From assembly GCA_040255675.1 (NCBI GenBank), contig JBDZVM010000053.1:1-23129 (forward strand): 23,129 bases of DNA. The letters run 5' to 3'. Numbering within the stretch: the first letter of the stretch is position 1; the number at the start of each line of letters is the position of its first letter. This document shows positions 8,302 through 15,852 of the stretch, in pieces. Both the position numbers and the translations under genes were made by a program. The notes under the pieces were generated by a model that ran no database searches, was not told the origin of the DNA, and saw nothing but the letters and a program-made list of their open reading frames with translations. The stretch is from JBDZVM01 sp040255675. GTDB taxonomy: Bacteria; Actinomycetota; Actinomycetes; Acidothermales; Acidothermaceae.

Positions 8302-9501
8302 TCAGTGGGGGGCATCGAGGTGGGGCAAGTCTGGGGTTAACGTGGCCATGCGGGCCGCGCGGGGCGTGTTTCGGCTGATCTTGGTACGGACTTGCCCGGC
8401 ACAGATCACCGCGCTGATTCCCGGGATGTCACCGACTGCCAGCGCGCCGAGCGCGTCGGATGCCGTCGAACCCCACGGGGCATCCATGACCACGAGGTCG
8501 GCGGCCGCTCCGACACGCACAAACCCAGCGGGCAGGCCCCAGCGCCGCGCGCAGTTGCCGGTAGCGGTCGCCCAGATGAGGGCCGGATCCATCTCGGCCA
8601 GCGACGAAAGCTCGGCCACAGTCTTGATCACGCCCAGCGGCATGACACCCGTCCCGGTCGGCGTGTCCGACCCGAGAACCACCCGGCCCAGGTTGCCTGT
8701 ACTCGCGGCCCGACGCAGGATGCGAATCGAGGAGCGCAGGTTCCCGGCCTGCACAAGTTGCAGCCCCATCGTCGTCTCGTCGATGATCCGGTCGACGCCG
8801 TTGGCGTCCAGCGCGGTCGGCCCTCCGTTGATGTGCCCGCACACATCCGGAGCGAGCTTCAACAAGTGGTCGGGGGTGATCGGTTGGCTGCCCGGGATGC
8901 TCGCCCCGCCCGAATGGCACATCACCGTGATCCCGTGCTGCTGCGCCCAACGCACCTGCGGCTCACCGTCGTAAGGGTCGGAGTACAGGCCGAACCCGAA
9001 CTTGGCCAGTTTGACGCCGGCCGCCTGCAGGTCCGCGAAGTCACTCTCGGTCAGCGTCGGCTCCAGCAGCACCGCCCCGGCGTGCACTCGCATGCCGTTC
9101 GGCCGGAAATTGTCGAAACAGGCCCGCGCCGCGATCGCCAGCGCCTTCACGCCGGTCGCGTCGTGCGGGCGGCCGGGCGCGTGAATCTCCCCCGGCGACA
9201 CCACGCTGGTGATGCCTCCGTGTACGTAGCTGGCCAGGAAATCCACAGTTTTCTGCCTGGGCGTGTAGTCCCCAAGCACCACGTGACAGTGCGAATCGAT
9301 CAATCCCGGCGCCACGGTCGAGCCGATCGCGTCGACCACGACATCGGCCGCCGCAATCTGCGCGGCTAACTCCGACCGCGACCCGACCGCGGTGATGACC
9401 CCGTCATCAGCGACAACAGTGTCCACCGCGGCCAGCAGCGGCGCGTCGATGTCGCCCGAGAGCACCCGGCCAGCGTTGACGACAGCCAGCCGACCGGTCA
9501 C
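8302..9501 (-). CDS. Enamidase-like amidohydrolase
   Basis: A 399-residue metal-dependent hydrolase of the amidohydrolase superfamily. Likely metal ligands: His71 and His73 (HCH after PGLIDS), His196 in MCHSGG, His223 in GHINGG and Asp279 in LGSDTP. The segments GGDY-like LGDYTPRQKT, HGGITSVVSPGEIHAPGRP and the C-terminal ADLVVMDAPWGS resemble, from memory, enamidase of anaerobic nicotinate degradation (Eubacterium barkeri), which opens a cyclic enamide; no alignment was run. Other possibilities are imidazolonepropionase-like or dihydroorotase-like cyclic amide hydrolysis. Start GTG 9501 overlaps the TGA of the DUF1185 gene (GTGA, 4 bp), implying coupled translation; an earlier start at 9657 would run through that gene. 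In this cluster it may open a lactam or cyclic enamide intermediate. Confidence 0.82.
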   Translation of the reverse strand: MTGRLAVVNAGRVLSGDIDAPLLAAVDTVVADDGVITAVGSRSELAAQIAAADVVVDAIGSTVAPGLIDSHCHVVLGDYTPRQKTVDFLASYVHGGITSVVSPGEIHAPGRPHDATGVKALAIAARACFDNFRPNGMRVHAGAVLLEPTLTESDFADLQAAGVKLAKFGFGLYSDPYDGEPQVRWAQQHGITVMCHSGGASIPGSQPITPDHLLKLAPDVCGHINGGPTALDANGVDRIIDETTMGLQLVQAGNLRSSIRILRRAASTGNLGRVVLGSDTPTGTGVMPLGVIKTVAELSSLAEMDPALIWATATGNCARRWGLPAGFVRVGAAADLVVMDAPWGSTASDALGALAVGDIPGISAVICAGQVRTKISRNTPRAARMATLTPDLPHLDAPH

Positions 9502-10082
9502 TGGTCTGCCTCGGCCCGCGCTTGCTCCACGGTGCGTCCACCCAATCGTGCGTTCAGCCGACCCCGATTGGCCACCGCCGCGATCACGAGAATCTCGTCG
9601 GGCAGCGGCGCGTCCTCGACGCGGACCTGGAGCGCGTCGTAGTGACTGCGCACCCAAATGTCATCTTTGAACGCCAACGGGATGTCGATCGCGGATCCGG
9701 CCGGCGCCACCTTCGTTACGGACGTGATCCACGCCCGGCCGCCGCCGACCGCGTCGCGCAACGCGTTGCCGAACACCGACGTCAGCATCGCGTTCGCGTG
9801 TTCCTGCTCGCCCGCGACACCAGCGATCGCGCCCTTTCCGTAGCTCGCCACCGGCTCGCCCAGTGCCGCGACCGCCGCCTTGCCTAGTTCGACCCCCACC
9901 TCGCCCGACGCGTCTATCAATGCCGACAGGTCTGCCACAAAACCTCGGCCCGCGAGCGGATTCACAATGACCGCGCATGCCGCCACCTTGCGCAACGGCC
10001 CGCCCGAGTCCTCCTCACCAGCACACCGGCGGATCTCCTCAACCTGCGTCCACGTCTTACGCACCACAAGCTCCACGCCCAC
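9498..10082 (-). CDS. DUF1185 / amino acid synthesis family protein
   Basis: A 194-residue protein resembling the AA_synth family (DUF1185), whose biochemical role is not established. Visible features: VVNPLAGRGF near residues 39-49, ASYGKGAIAGVAGEQEHANAML in the middle, and a conserved-looking tail with IPLAFKDDIWVRSHYD and ANRGRLNARLGG. No TM segment or signal peptide. Start GTG 10082, with AGGAGG 8 bases upstream; an in-frame TAG lies just before the site. The stop overlaps the start of the amidohydrolase, so the two proteins are probably made together and may act on the same compound. A 123-bp gap separates it from the upstream CMD-like gene, with no clear feature except a copy of CCCTGACGGGT at 10196-10206. 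Confidence 0.75.
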   Translation of the reverse strand: MGVELVVRKTWTQVEEIRRCAGEEDSGGPLRKVAACAVIVNPLAGRGFVADLSALIDASGEVGVELGKAAVAALGEPVASYGKGAIAGVAGEQEHANAMLTSVFGNALRDAVGGGRAWITSVTKVAPAGSAIDIPLAFKDDIWVRSHYDALQVRVEDAPLPDEILVIAAVANRGRLNARLGGRTVEQARAEADQ

Positions 10083-10195
10083 CTGCCACGCCTCCTACAC
10101 ATCAGGCGACCGTTCGGGCCGCGCGTCTTGGGAGCGCACATCGACGCACCGAAGTACACGCTCACGCTAGGCAATCGCGGAGTGGGCGCACGTCC

Positions 10196-10206
10196 CCCTG
10201 ACGGGT
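10196..10206. repeat. CCCTGACGGGT, copy 1
   Basis: An 11-base sequence with CCC-TGAC-GGG dyad symmetry just beyond the end of the CMD-like gene, repeated exactly at 10688-10698. An 11-mer repeat is not rare by chance in 23 kb; it is listed because both copies lie outside or at the edge of coding sequence and flank the same gene. Confidence 0.3.
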
Positions 10207-10610
10207 CAATTCCGCTGGTCGGCCACCGGATTCGGCTCGATACCGGTGACTCCGACAACGTCGCACCACACGTCGAAACCATGCTGGAACGCGACCACAC
10301 CAGCCTCGGGGAGCGATATTTCGATGGCCTCGAGAATTTGCCGCGCCGTAGCGCCGGCCACGAGGGCGGCTCGAATATGGCTGGCGATATGAGTCGCTTC
10401 ACCGCGCAGAACAGTCAAGCTGGTAACAAAAATTAGTTCTTTGGTCACGCGATCCAATGCTCGCGGCTGCAGGTACGCGGCCTGCACCAAGGCGTCCGCG
10501 GCTCTCAACACGTCAAGGTCTTGTGCTGCCATCTTCTTGTGGTAGTCCAAAACGTAGCCACTTCGGCGCGCGATGTCGTCGATGTACCTCCGCCGCTCGT
10601 CGTCAGGCAT
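10206..10610 (-). CDS. Carboxymuconolactone decarboxylase-like protein
   Basis: A 134-residue protein with the CMD/AhpD helical fold signature: KELIFVTSLTVLRGE, then a THIASHIRAALVAGAT segment and ILEAIEISLPEAGVVAFQHG. The CxxC pair of AhpD-type peroxidase partners is absent (the usual cysteine positions read as Glu/Ala/Thr), so a decarboxylase, isomerase or non-catalytic binding role is more likely than thiol-peroxidase activity. ATG 10610; AAGGAG lies about 12 bases upstream, which is rather far. First gene of the downstream catabolic operon, divergent from the LuxR-type regulator. In aromatic pathways, family members act on lactone intermediates after ring cleavage; the actual substrate here is unknown. 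Confidence 0.8.
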   Translation of the reverse strand: MPDDERRRYIDDIARRSGYVLDYHKKMAAQDLDVLRAADALVQAAYLQPRALDRVTKELIFVTSLTVLRGEATHIASHIRAALVAGATARQILEAIEISLPEAGVVAFQHGFDVWCDVVGVTGIEPNPVADQRN

Positions 10611-10825
10611 AGCAGCGGCGGACTCCTTGACTTCGACCGCGATTCACAACTTGGGACGCTATCCGCGTTCGACGCCGGGCGAGGTCACCCTGACGGGTAC
10701 TTTTCGGCGTAACTGCTCGGGGGAAACTGGGCTCGGTGTTGACTCGCCGGGCAGTCGGAGGCACTCTGGGCCAGGCAAGTCAGCGCAAGTCCACGACTGA
10801 GCGCGGGCGATCGAGGTGGTGCTCA
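10611..10825. promoter_or_regulatory. Divergent control region between CMD-like operon and LuxR-type regulator
   Basis: About 215 bp (about 125 bp if the regulator starts at GTG 10736) between oppositely oriented genes, so promoters for both should lie here. The only visible symmetry is ACCC-TGAC-GGGT at 10687-10698, a candidate operator. No convincing -35/-10 pair was assigned. Confidence 0.4.
10688..10698. repeat. CCCTGACGGGT, copy 2, within an ACCC-N4-GGGT dyad
   Basis: Second exact copy of the 11-base sequence, extended by one base to the 12-base dyad ACCC-TGAC-GGGT (10687-10698). It sits in the divergent region where a regulator of the two neighbouring genes would be expected to bind. 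Confidence 0.35.
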
Positions 10826-11905
10826 GTGGGCGCGTGTCCGCCTTCGACTCAGGACGGGCGAGATCGGTTCGCGTCCGCGCTGCAGTCCGCGCTGACGATG
10901 GACGAAGTGCAGCGCGCTTTTCTCGAAGCGGCCGGTGAGGTCATCCCCGCCCGGGGGTTCGGTCTGTACAAACTTGACGAGCAACAGCGAATGATCGACT
11001 TCAAAGCTCGAGTCGATGTGGACTTTCTGGACGACTACGAAGACTACGGCCGCGCCGACGACCCGGTGCTGGACTTCGTACTGCGCGAGCACCGGCCGAT
11101 AGACTCGTCGCGGGCGACTTCTCAGTCACAGTGGGAAAGTTCTGGCGCGCGCGATGCGATCGGCATGGGCGGCTATCGGCACTCGATGGAGGCACCGGTC
11201 ATCGTGTCCGGCATGCTGTACGGCACGATCAACTTCGCCCGGACCGACGCAGAGCCCGGATTCGCCAGCGCTGACCTCGTTTCCGCGCGCGCGGTCAGCG
11301 AACAGCTGGGCCTCGCCACCGAACGGGCCTTGCGATACGAGCGAACCGGTCGACGAGCGTCGACCCTAGAAGACGTGCTGGATCGCCTGCCACAAGCCGT
11401 CGTCGTCACCGATTTGGATGCCCAGGTCCTTTTCAGTAACCGAGCGGCGCGATCGCGTCTCGGTGAGTCAGCGGGCGGAGTTGTGCAGGACAGCATCACG
11501 GAGGCGACCGCGCTGTTCCGCTCCGACAGCAAACGGGTGTACAGCCGCACGCGTTGGGACCAGCACTCCCAGCGAACCATGATTGTCAAGTGTTTTCGGT
11601 TGCCGGACTACGACGACGCGGCCATGACGCTCGTCTTCTCATGTGCTCGCGACGAAAACGCCCAGTTGCCCGTTTGGAACGCACTTTCCAAACGAGAACA
11701 GGAAATCGCCCAGTTGGTCAGCGAAGGGCTAACCAACAAGCAAATCGCCGCACGTGCTTTCGTCAGTGAGAATACGGTGAAACAGCACCTCAAACGCGTC
11801 TTCAGCAAGACCGACGTGCGCAACCGCGCCGAGTTGATGCAACGTATCTGGGCGGCCGGCGGCCGGGGCGCCGAGTCGAGCGATAGAGCGTTCGACGAGG
11901 ACTAA
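10826..11905 (+). CDS. GAF-PAS-LuxR transcriptional regulator
   Basis: A 359-residue regulator from GTG 10826: a GAF-like sensory domain (about 15-170), a PAS-like segment (about 180-275, opening ASTLEDVLDRLPQAVVVTDLDAQVLFSN) and a C-terminal LuxR/FixJ helix-turn-helix (about 287-345: LSKREQEIAQLVSEGLTNKQIA, then the recognition helix VSENTVKQHLKRVF). No phosphoacceptor receiver domain, so it is probably a ligand-sensing activator rather than a classical response regulator. It is the only plus-strand gene inside the catabolic block, located between the two minus-strand operons and convergent with the dihydrodiol dehydrogenase gene (13-bp gap), so it is the natural candidate for controlling both. 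The start is uncertain: GAGG lies 9 bases before 10826, whereas GTG 10736 would add 30 residues. Confidence 0.85.
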   Translation: MGACPPSTQDGRDRFASALQSALTMDEVQRAFLEAAGEVIPARGFGLYKLDEQQRMIDFKARVDVDFLDDYEDYGRADDPVLDFVLREHRPIDSSRATSQSQWESSGARDAIGMGGYRHSMEAPVIVSGMLYGTINFARTDAEPGFASADLVSARAVSEQLGLATERALRYERTGRRASTLEDVLDRLPQAVVVTDLDAQVLFSNRAARSRLGESAGGVVQDSITEATALFRSDSKRVYSRTRWDQHSQRTMIVKCFRLPDYDDAAMTLVFSCARDENAQLPVWNALSKREQEIAQLVSEGLTNKQIAARAFVSENTVKQHLKRVFSKTDVRNRAELMQRIWAAGGRGAESSDRAFDED

Positions 11906-11918
11906 GCCGTTTCGGTAA

Positions 11919-12695
11919 TCAGCCCACGCCACCATCAGTTCTGATGACGACGCCCGTACACACTCGCGACGCGACTGGATCGGCCAGATACACGTAAGCC
12001 GCGGCATGGTCGCGCGGCGCCGCTACGACCTGGAGGTAATTAGCGGTACGGATGCGCTCGTCGCGTCCCGCGTCGCGGTCGGCTGTCATCTCCTGGTCCA
12101 GCGACTGCAACCCGCCCAGGCGTGTTCCCGTAGTCCCGCCGGGGGAGACCCCGTTGACTCGCACGTCGGGAGCGAGGTCTCGCGCCAGATGCGCCACCAC
12201 GCCACGCAGCGCCCACTTCGAACTGCCGTACAGGACGCCGCCACCGCCCGCTCGGAAGGCCGATTCGGACAGCGTGAGCGTCACCGATCCTCGTGCCAAT
12301 CGCAGGCTGTCGATAGATCGGTTCACCGCAAGCAGCACCGACAGGACATTTGCGGTCCAGATCTCGCGAGCCGCATTGGCCAGCCGTACGGCGTCCATAT
12401 CCGGGAGCGAAGCGTAATAATCGAAGACGCCGACACAGCAGGTCAGTTGGTCGAGACGCCCGTCCATGCGAGAGGCATCGACCGCACGGTCCAGCGCGGA
12501 GACATCTGTCGCATCGCCGACGACGACCGACACTGCCGAACCGTGCGCCGCCCGCAATTCTTGCGCCCGCTCAGGCGAGCGCTCCAACACGCCAACCCGG
12601 GCGCCGGCCGCTACGTACGCGTCAACGACTGCGCGCCCAATGCCGGAGCCGCCGCCGGTCACGAGTGCCGCGCGGCCACGAAGTGGCTCGTTCAC
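11919..12695 (-). CDS. cis-Dihydrodiol dehydrogenase (BphB/HcaB-type SDR)
   Basis: A 258-residue short-chain dehydrogenase. Cofactor motif TGGGSGIG (13-20); catalytic Ser143, Tyr156 and Lys160 (YGSSK). The stretch from GSVTLTLSESAF through LAPDVRVNGVSPGGT is typical of the dehydrogenases that oxidise cis-dihydrodiols from Rieske dioxygenases to catechols using NAD+ (BphB, TodD, HcaB). This fits its place at the end of the Rieske/extradiol operon. GTG 12695 overlaps the stop of the upstream 85-residue gene (GTGA), and the GGAGG there abuts the start codon with no spacer, so translation probably depends on ribosomes finishing the upstream gene. A general sugar or steroid SDR is possible but less likely given the sequence and context. 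Confidence 0.88.
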   Translation of the reverse strand: MNEPLRGRAALVTGGGSGIGRAVVDAYVAAGARVGVLERSPERAQELRAAHGSAVSVVVGDATDVSALDRAVDASRMDGRLDQLTCCVGVFDYYASLPDMDAVRLANAAREIWTANVLSVLLAVNRSIDSLRLARGSVTLTLSESAFRAGGGGVLYGSSKWALRGVVAHLARDLAPDVRVNGVSPGGTTGTRLGGLQSLDQEMTADRDAGRDERIRTANYLQVVAAPRDHAAAYVYLADPVASRVCTGVVIRTDGGVG

Positions 12696-12949
12696 CCTCC
12701 TGGCCTCGGCGTGCGTTCGAGCATTTCAGAGAAGACCTCCGGTTCCTGAAAGCTGAGCAAGTCCAGCTCGACGGCGTCCAAGTAGATACGCGTGCCTCGC
12801 CGTGGCGAGTAGATCTCCAACCGGGTACCGTTGCGGGTGCTCACCCGACGCACCCGTACGTCGGCAAACTCATTCGCGACCACGATCGTCAGATCGTCGG
12901 CGTCAGAAGAGGCGTCTCGGGTTTGCCGGCTCCTCCCGCCCTGAGCCAC
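12692..12949 (-). CDS. Small conserved-looking protein of the Rieske dioxygenase cluster
   Basis: An 85-residue protein of unknown function. No TM segment, no cysteine pair, no signal peptide. The core, from about residue 18 (TIVVANEFADVRVRRV, then TRNGTRLEIYSPRRGTRIYLDAVELDLLSF), looks like a compact beta-rich domain; I have an uncertain recollection of similar short proteins beside actinobacterial ring dioxygenases, sometimes labelled dihydrodiol dehydrogenase, which its size cannot support as an enzyme of that type. Start GTG 12949 is chosen because GAGGAGG lies 5 bases upstream; ATG 12988 would overlap the Rieske beta gene by 29 bp. Lies 10 bp after the Rieske beta subunit and overlaps the dihydrodiol dehydrogenase by 4 bp, so it is co-translated with both. 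An assembly or regulatory role for the oxygenase is possible. Confidence 0.75.
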   Translation of the reverse strand: MAQGGRSRQTRDASSDADDLTIVVANEFADVRVRRVSTRNGTRLEIYSPRRGTRIYLDAVELDLLSFQEPEVFSEMLERTPRPGG

Positions 12950-12954
12950 ACGAG

Positions 12955-12961
12955 CCTCCTC
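12955..12961 (-). promoter_or_regulatory. Ribosome binding site fixing the start of the 85-residue protein
   Basis: GAGGAGG on the minus strand, 5 bases before GTG 12949 and overlapping the TGA stop of the Rieske beta subunit. It argues strongly for the short form of the protein. Confidence 0.65.
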
Positions 12962-13487
12962 AGACGAAGATGGACATGTTCCGGGCATTGATCATCGCTT
13001 GATCGAGCGCAGCCCAGCGGTGCACGAACAGCCAGCCATCGCCGTCCCGGCGGATTCTGTCTCGACGTTGAGCCGAATACCAGGTCGCTTCAGCGTCGCT
13101 GCCACGGCTCCGGTACACAAGGCAATTCGACCGCACGAGAAACTCGTTAGCGAGATCGGTTTCAAACGCCAGCACGTTCGTGACGTAGTGGCGCGTCCGA
13201 GACGGCGGTTGCTCGGCCCAGGCGAAATCCGTCTCGAGCCGACGGACCCGCAAGTCGAGAGTCTCCTTGGTGTCAGAGAAGATGCGGCCATTCGGCGACA
13301 GTTCCCACTCGGCCAGCTTTTCGCGGTTCACCCGCACCGGAATCTCGTAATGGGCGTCGTCGGCGAACATCGCGAGCCAGTCCGAGAACCGGTGTTCGTC
13401 CAGCGCGAGCGACTCCAGGTACAGGAAGTCGCGCAGGGACTCACGCACTTCGCCACGCACCGGAACCCGCGTTATCGTCGCCGTCAT
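12960..13487 (-). CDS. Rieske ring-hydroxylating dioxygenase, beta (small) subunit
   Basis: A 175-residue protein of the aromatic-ring-hydroxylating dioxygenase beta family (NTF2-like fold): LYLESLALDEHRFSDWLAMFADDAHYEIPV at the N-terminus, SRTRHYVTNV in the middle and a C-terminal ARNMSIFV, all typical. It has no cofactor and forms the structural core of the alpha3beta3 oxygenase. ATG 13487 with GAGG 6 bases upstream; it begins 1 base before the alpha-subunit stop region, so the two are translated as a pair. Normal length for the family. Confidence 0.92.
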   Translation of the reverse strand: MTATITRVPVRGEVRESLRDFLYLESLALDEHRFSDWLAMFADDAHYEIPVRVNREKLAEWELSPNGRIFSDTKETLDLRVRRLETDFAWAEQPPSRTRHYVTNVLAFETDLANEFLVRSNCLVYRSRGSDAEATWYSAQRRDRIRRDGDGWLFVHRWAALDQAMINARNMSIFV

Positions 13488-13488
13488 T

Positions 13489-14799
13489 TCACACCTCGTC
13501 GAGCATGTAGCTGAGCCAGGTGGCCCATTGATTTCTGAAGTTGCGGTCGGTGACGTACGGGCTCACTGCCTCGCCAGGGCCCGGCCAGTCGTCGAGCACC
13601 TTGCCGTCCAGGCCCATCAAGTACGGAAAGTCGGCGTCGCGAGCGAGGCTAGACCCGGCCTGCCGAGTCACGTTGGTCCAATTCTCGAAATCGTCCTGCT
13701 CGAAGGTACCGGCCTGTCCGAACGCGAGCGTGTACGCGTCGTAGGCAGCTTGCTTGTACTCGTCCGTCGCGTCGACCGGGACCAAGCACCACGACCACAT
13801 CTCAATCTGATCGGGGCCGACTGGGTGCCATAGCCGCATCGTGCAGAAACGCACCCCCGCCTCGCCGGGCTTGACGCTGAATGGCTGAATAAGAAACGAC
13901 AGGTTCGGGAACACCGATCCGACCGCCGTCCGCGTTTTGGAGAAAACCTCCATTTGTTCGGGCGTCAGGCTTCGCCCGATCGTCGTGACCAGGTCGTCCG
14001 GAAAGCCCGCGAATGGCGCCAGCCCAGGCGTGTGTCCCAGCCCGATTCCGTGTCCCTTGCCCGGGATATTGACAGCCCATCCCTGATAATGCGTCGACCC
14101 CGAGGACGGAAAGTATCCGAGTTCGACCGCGAACTGGTGAGTAACGGCCGTGTGATACCCGTCTCCGGTGAAATTCTCCGTGCAAATCTTCCAGTTGACC
14201 TTCGCCGTCCAGTGCTCCGGCGGCGCAAACACCTCGCTGCCGCCGGGACTTTGCTTCAAGTACATGTCAAGGTAGAACTGGAACCCACCCAAGTACTCCT
14301 CAAGCGACGGCGCGTCGGGATCGAGCGTGCCGAAAATCAGCCCGCCGTACTGGTCGGTCCGCACGTTGATCAGCGACCACTCCTGGCGGTTCAGCTTCGT
14401 CTCGTATCCCTCTTGGAAGTACGGAACGCCTACCAATTCGCCGGAGTTCTTGTAGACCCAGCCGTGGTACGAGCACCGGAAGTGTGACGCGTTTCCCATC
14501 TCTGACTTGCACATTTGATTGCCGCGATGACGACACATATTCAAGTTCGCGCGTACATCGCCATGTTCGTCGCGGGCGACGATTATGCTGTTATTCGCGA
14601 TGCTGCGCACCACGTAGTCGCCCGGCTTGGGAATCTCACTGGTGTGCGCGAGAAAACACCATGCCTTGCCGAATACATTGCGCTGCTCGCGCTCAAAAAT
14701 CTCCTGGTCATTAAAGATCCGGATCGGCACCCGTCCGGCTGGAATTGACGTTCGCGCTCGGTCCAGCAGCGCGTCGACGCCGAGCGTGGTTTGCGTCAT
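13489..14799 (-). CDS. Rieske ring-hydroxylating dioxygenase, alpha (large) subunit
   Basis: A 436-residue catalytic subunit that would insert both atoms of O2 into an aromatic ring to give a cis-dihydrodiol. Rieske 2Fe-2S ligands: Cys89, His91, Cys109, His112 (CxH-x17-CxxH). Mononuclear iron site: Asp213 bridge, His216 and His221 in NFTGDGYHTAVTH, with the third ligand probably an Asp in the EQDDFENW region. Length matches the family. ATG 14799 overlaps the stop of the aldolase gene (ATGA); a longer start at 14940 would lie inside that gene. The ferredoxin and reductase expected to reduce it are encoded in the next operon (6856-8241). Substrate class cannot be fixed by eye; neighbours suggest a bicyclic or substituted aromatic. 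Confidence 0.93.
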   Translation of the reverse strand: MTQTTLGVDALLDRARTSIPAGRVPIRIFNDQEIFEREQRNVFGKAWCFLAHTSEIPKPGDYVVRSIANNSIIVARDEHGDVRANLNMCRHRGNQMCKSEMGNASHFRCSYHGWVYKNSGELVGVPYFQEGYETKLNRQEWSLINVRTDQYGGLIFGTLDPDAPSLEEYLGGFQFYLDMYLKQSPGGSEVFAPPEHWTAKVNWKICTENFTGDGYHTAVTHQFAVELGYFPSSGSTHYQGWAVNIPGKGHGIGLGHTPGLAPFAGFPDDLVTTIGRSLTPEQMEVFSKTRTAVGSVFPNLSFLIQPFSVKPGEAGVRFCTMRLWHPVGPDQIEMWSWCLVPVDATDEYKQAAYDAYTLAFGQAGTFEQDDFENWTNVTRQAGSSLARDADFPYLMGLDGKVLDDWPGPGEAVSPYVTDRNFRNQWATWLSYMLDEV

Positions 14800-15839
14800 T
14801 GTGCTAACGACCTCTGTGTGTGTGTCCGCCCGAGCCGCTCGGCGACCTCCTTGATCACCTGCTGGTAGCGGGCAATGTGGTCCTTGGTGTCCTGAACGTG
14901 CTTCTCCGGCACGAGATCCTCGCGGTAGGGGGGACGGCACTTACCGACCGCGATGTAGCCCGCCGCATTAACGCGGATCTTCTCCAGCGGGATGTTGTAC
15001 TTCGCGAACTCGGTGAAGTCCTGACCGACAAGGAACGGTTCGTGCGCCCAGCGCAACCGTTCGGTCAGCCAGCGTGCGTCGTCTATGCGGTTCTCCCGCA
15101 GGGCGTCCCGCAGCGCCAGAACCGGAGCCGGGCCGCATGCGGTAGTCGAAGACCAACTCATTCCGACCAGTTCTTCGCCATACATCTGCCACGCGGCAAA
15201 CCAGTCAGTCTCGATCGGCATCAGCGGGAAGTGCGTACCGGTATGCGCCATGTCGTTGTGGTACCGGAAGCCGACGGACTGTCCGCCGGCATATTTGACC
15301 CCAACGACCTGAGGCAGTTCGACCAACGTCCGATATACCGACCGGGGTATTACGCCGCCGAAGGCGGCGGTGTTGTCGTAAATCACGATGGCCATCTCAG
15401 GCACCGCTTCAGCCACGTCCCGGTAGAAGTGCTCCATGACCGGACCGACCATGTGGCCCCACATGGGTCGCCCGAGCAGGGTCCCGGTGACACCGAGATC
15501 GGCGAGGTAGCGCATCCGGGAGACGGTGTCGCGGGTGTTGAGCGTCGTCGTCCCGATGAATAACGGGAAGCCGGGCCTGGTGGCCTGAGCGGTCTCCTGC
15601 GCGCACGCGGCGAACGCTTTCCACTCCTCGAGCGTCAGCGTGGCGCATTCGCCGAGCGTGCCGTTCAACGCAATCGCGTCCACGCCGTCGCTGATCAGCG
15701 TACGGATCATGCGTTCCGTCTCGGTCAGGTCGATCGTGTCCACCGCGTCTACGCGTTCAGCGCCAGGCAAGGCCGGCGTGGGCGGATACGCCATCACTCC
15801 GCGCAGGTCTTTGCCGGTTATGGTCGGCATCTTGGTCAT
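14796..15839 (-). CDS. NahE/PhdJ-type hydratase-aldolase
   Basis: A 347-residue class I aldolase of the dihydrodipicolinate synthase/N-acetylneuraminate lyase superfamily. Schiff-base Lys182 (VVGVKY), Tyr154 (IVIYDN) and the GTLGECATLT loop (60-69) are present. Sequence details such as LNTRD, GRPMW, a C-terminal FTEFAKYNIPLEKIR and KCRPPY are, from memory, characteristic of trans-o-hydroxybenzylidenepyruvate hydratase-aldolase (NahE) and its carboxy-analogue PhdJ, which split a benzylidenepyruvate to an aromatic aldehyde plus pyruvate. That fits a pathway where a bicyclic or side-chain-bearing ring has been meta-cleaved. ATG 15839 with AAGGAG 8 bases upstream. It follows the LigB gene by 13 bp and overlaps the Rieske alpha start by 4 bp. 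Confidence 0.88.
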   Translation of the reverse strand: MTKMPTITGKDLRGVMAYPPTPALPGAERVDAVDTIDLTETERMIRTLISDGVDAIALNGTLGECATLTLEEWKAFAACAQETAQATRPGFPLFIGTTTLNTRDTVSRMRYLADLGVTGTLLGRPMWGHMVGPVMEHFYRDVAEAVPEMAIVIYDNTAAFGGVIPRSVYRTLVELPQVVGVKYAGGQSVGFRYHNDMAHTGTHFPLMPIETDWFAAWQMYGEELVGMSWSSTTACGPAPVLALRDALRENRIDDARWLTERLRWAHEPFLVGQDFTEFAKYNIPLEKIRVNAAGYIAVGKCRPPYREDLVPEKHVQDTKDHIARYQQVIKEVAERLGRTHTQRSLAQ

Positions 15840-15852
15840 GTAATGCGCTCCT

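Noticed and set aside
12006..12749. Plus-strand open frame (about 247 residues) opposite the dihydrodiol dehydrogenase
   Set aside because: No domain signal, and it would cross the overlap of two well-supported minus-strand genes.
14800..14940. Extended N-terminus of the Rieske alpha subunit from GTG/ATG-like codons up to 14940
   Set aside because: The extra 47 residues are the out-of-frame end of the aldolase gene and do not resemble any dioxygenase N-terminus; ATG 14799 gives normal length and an ATGA overlap.
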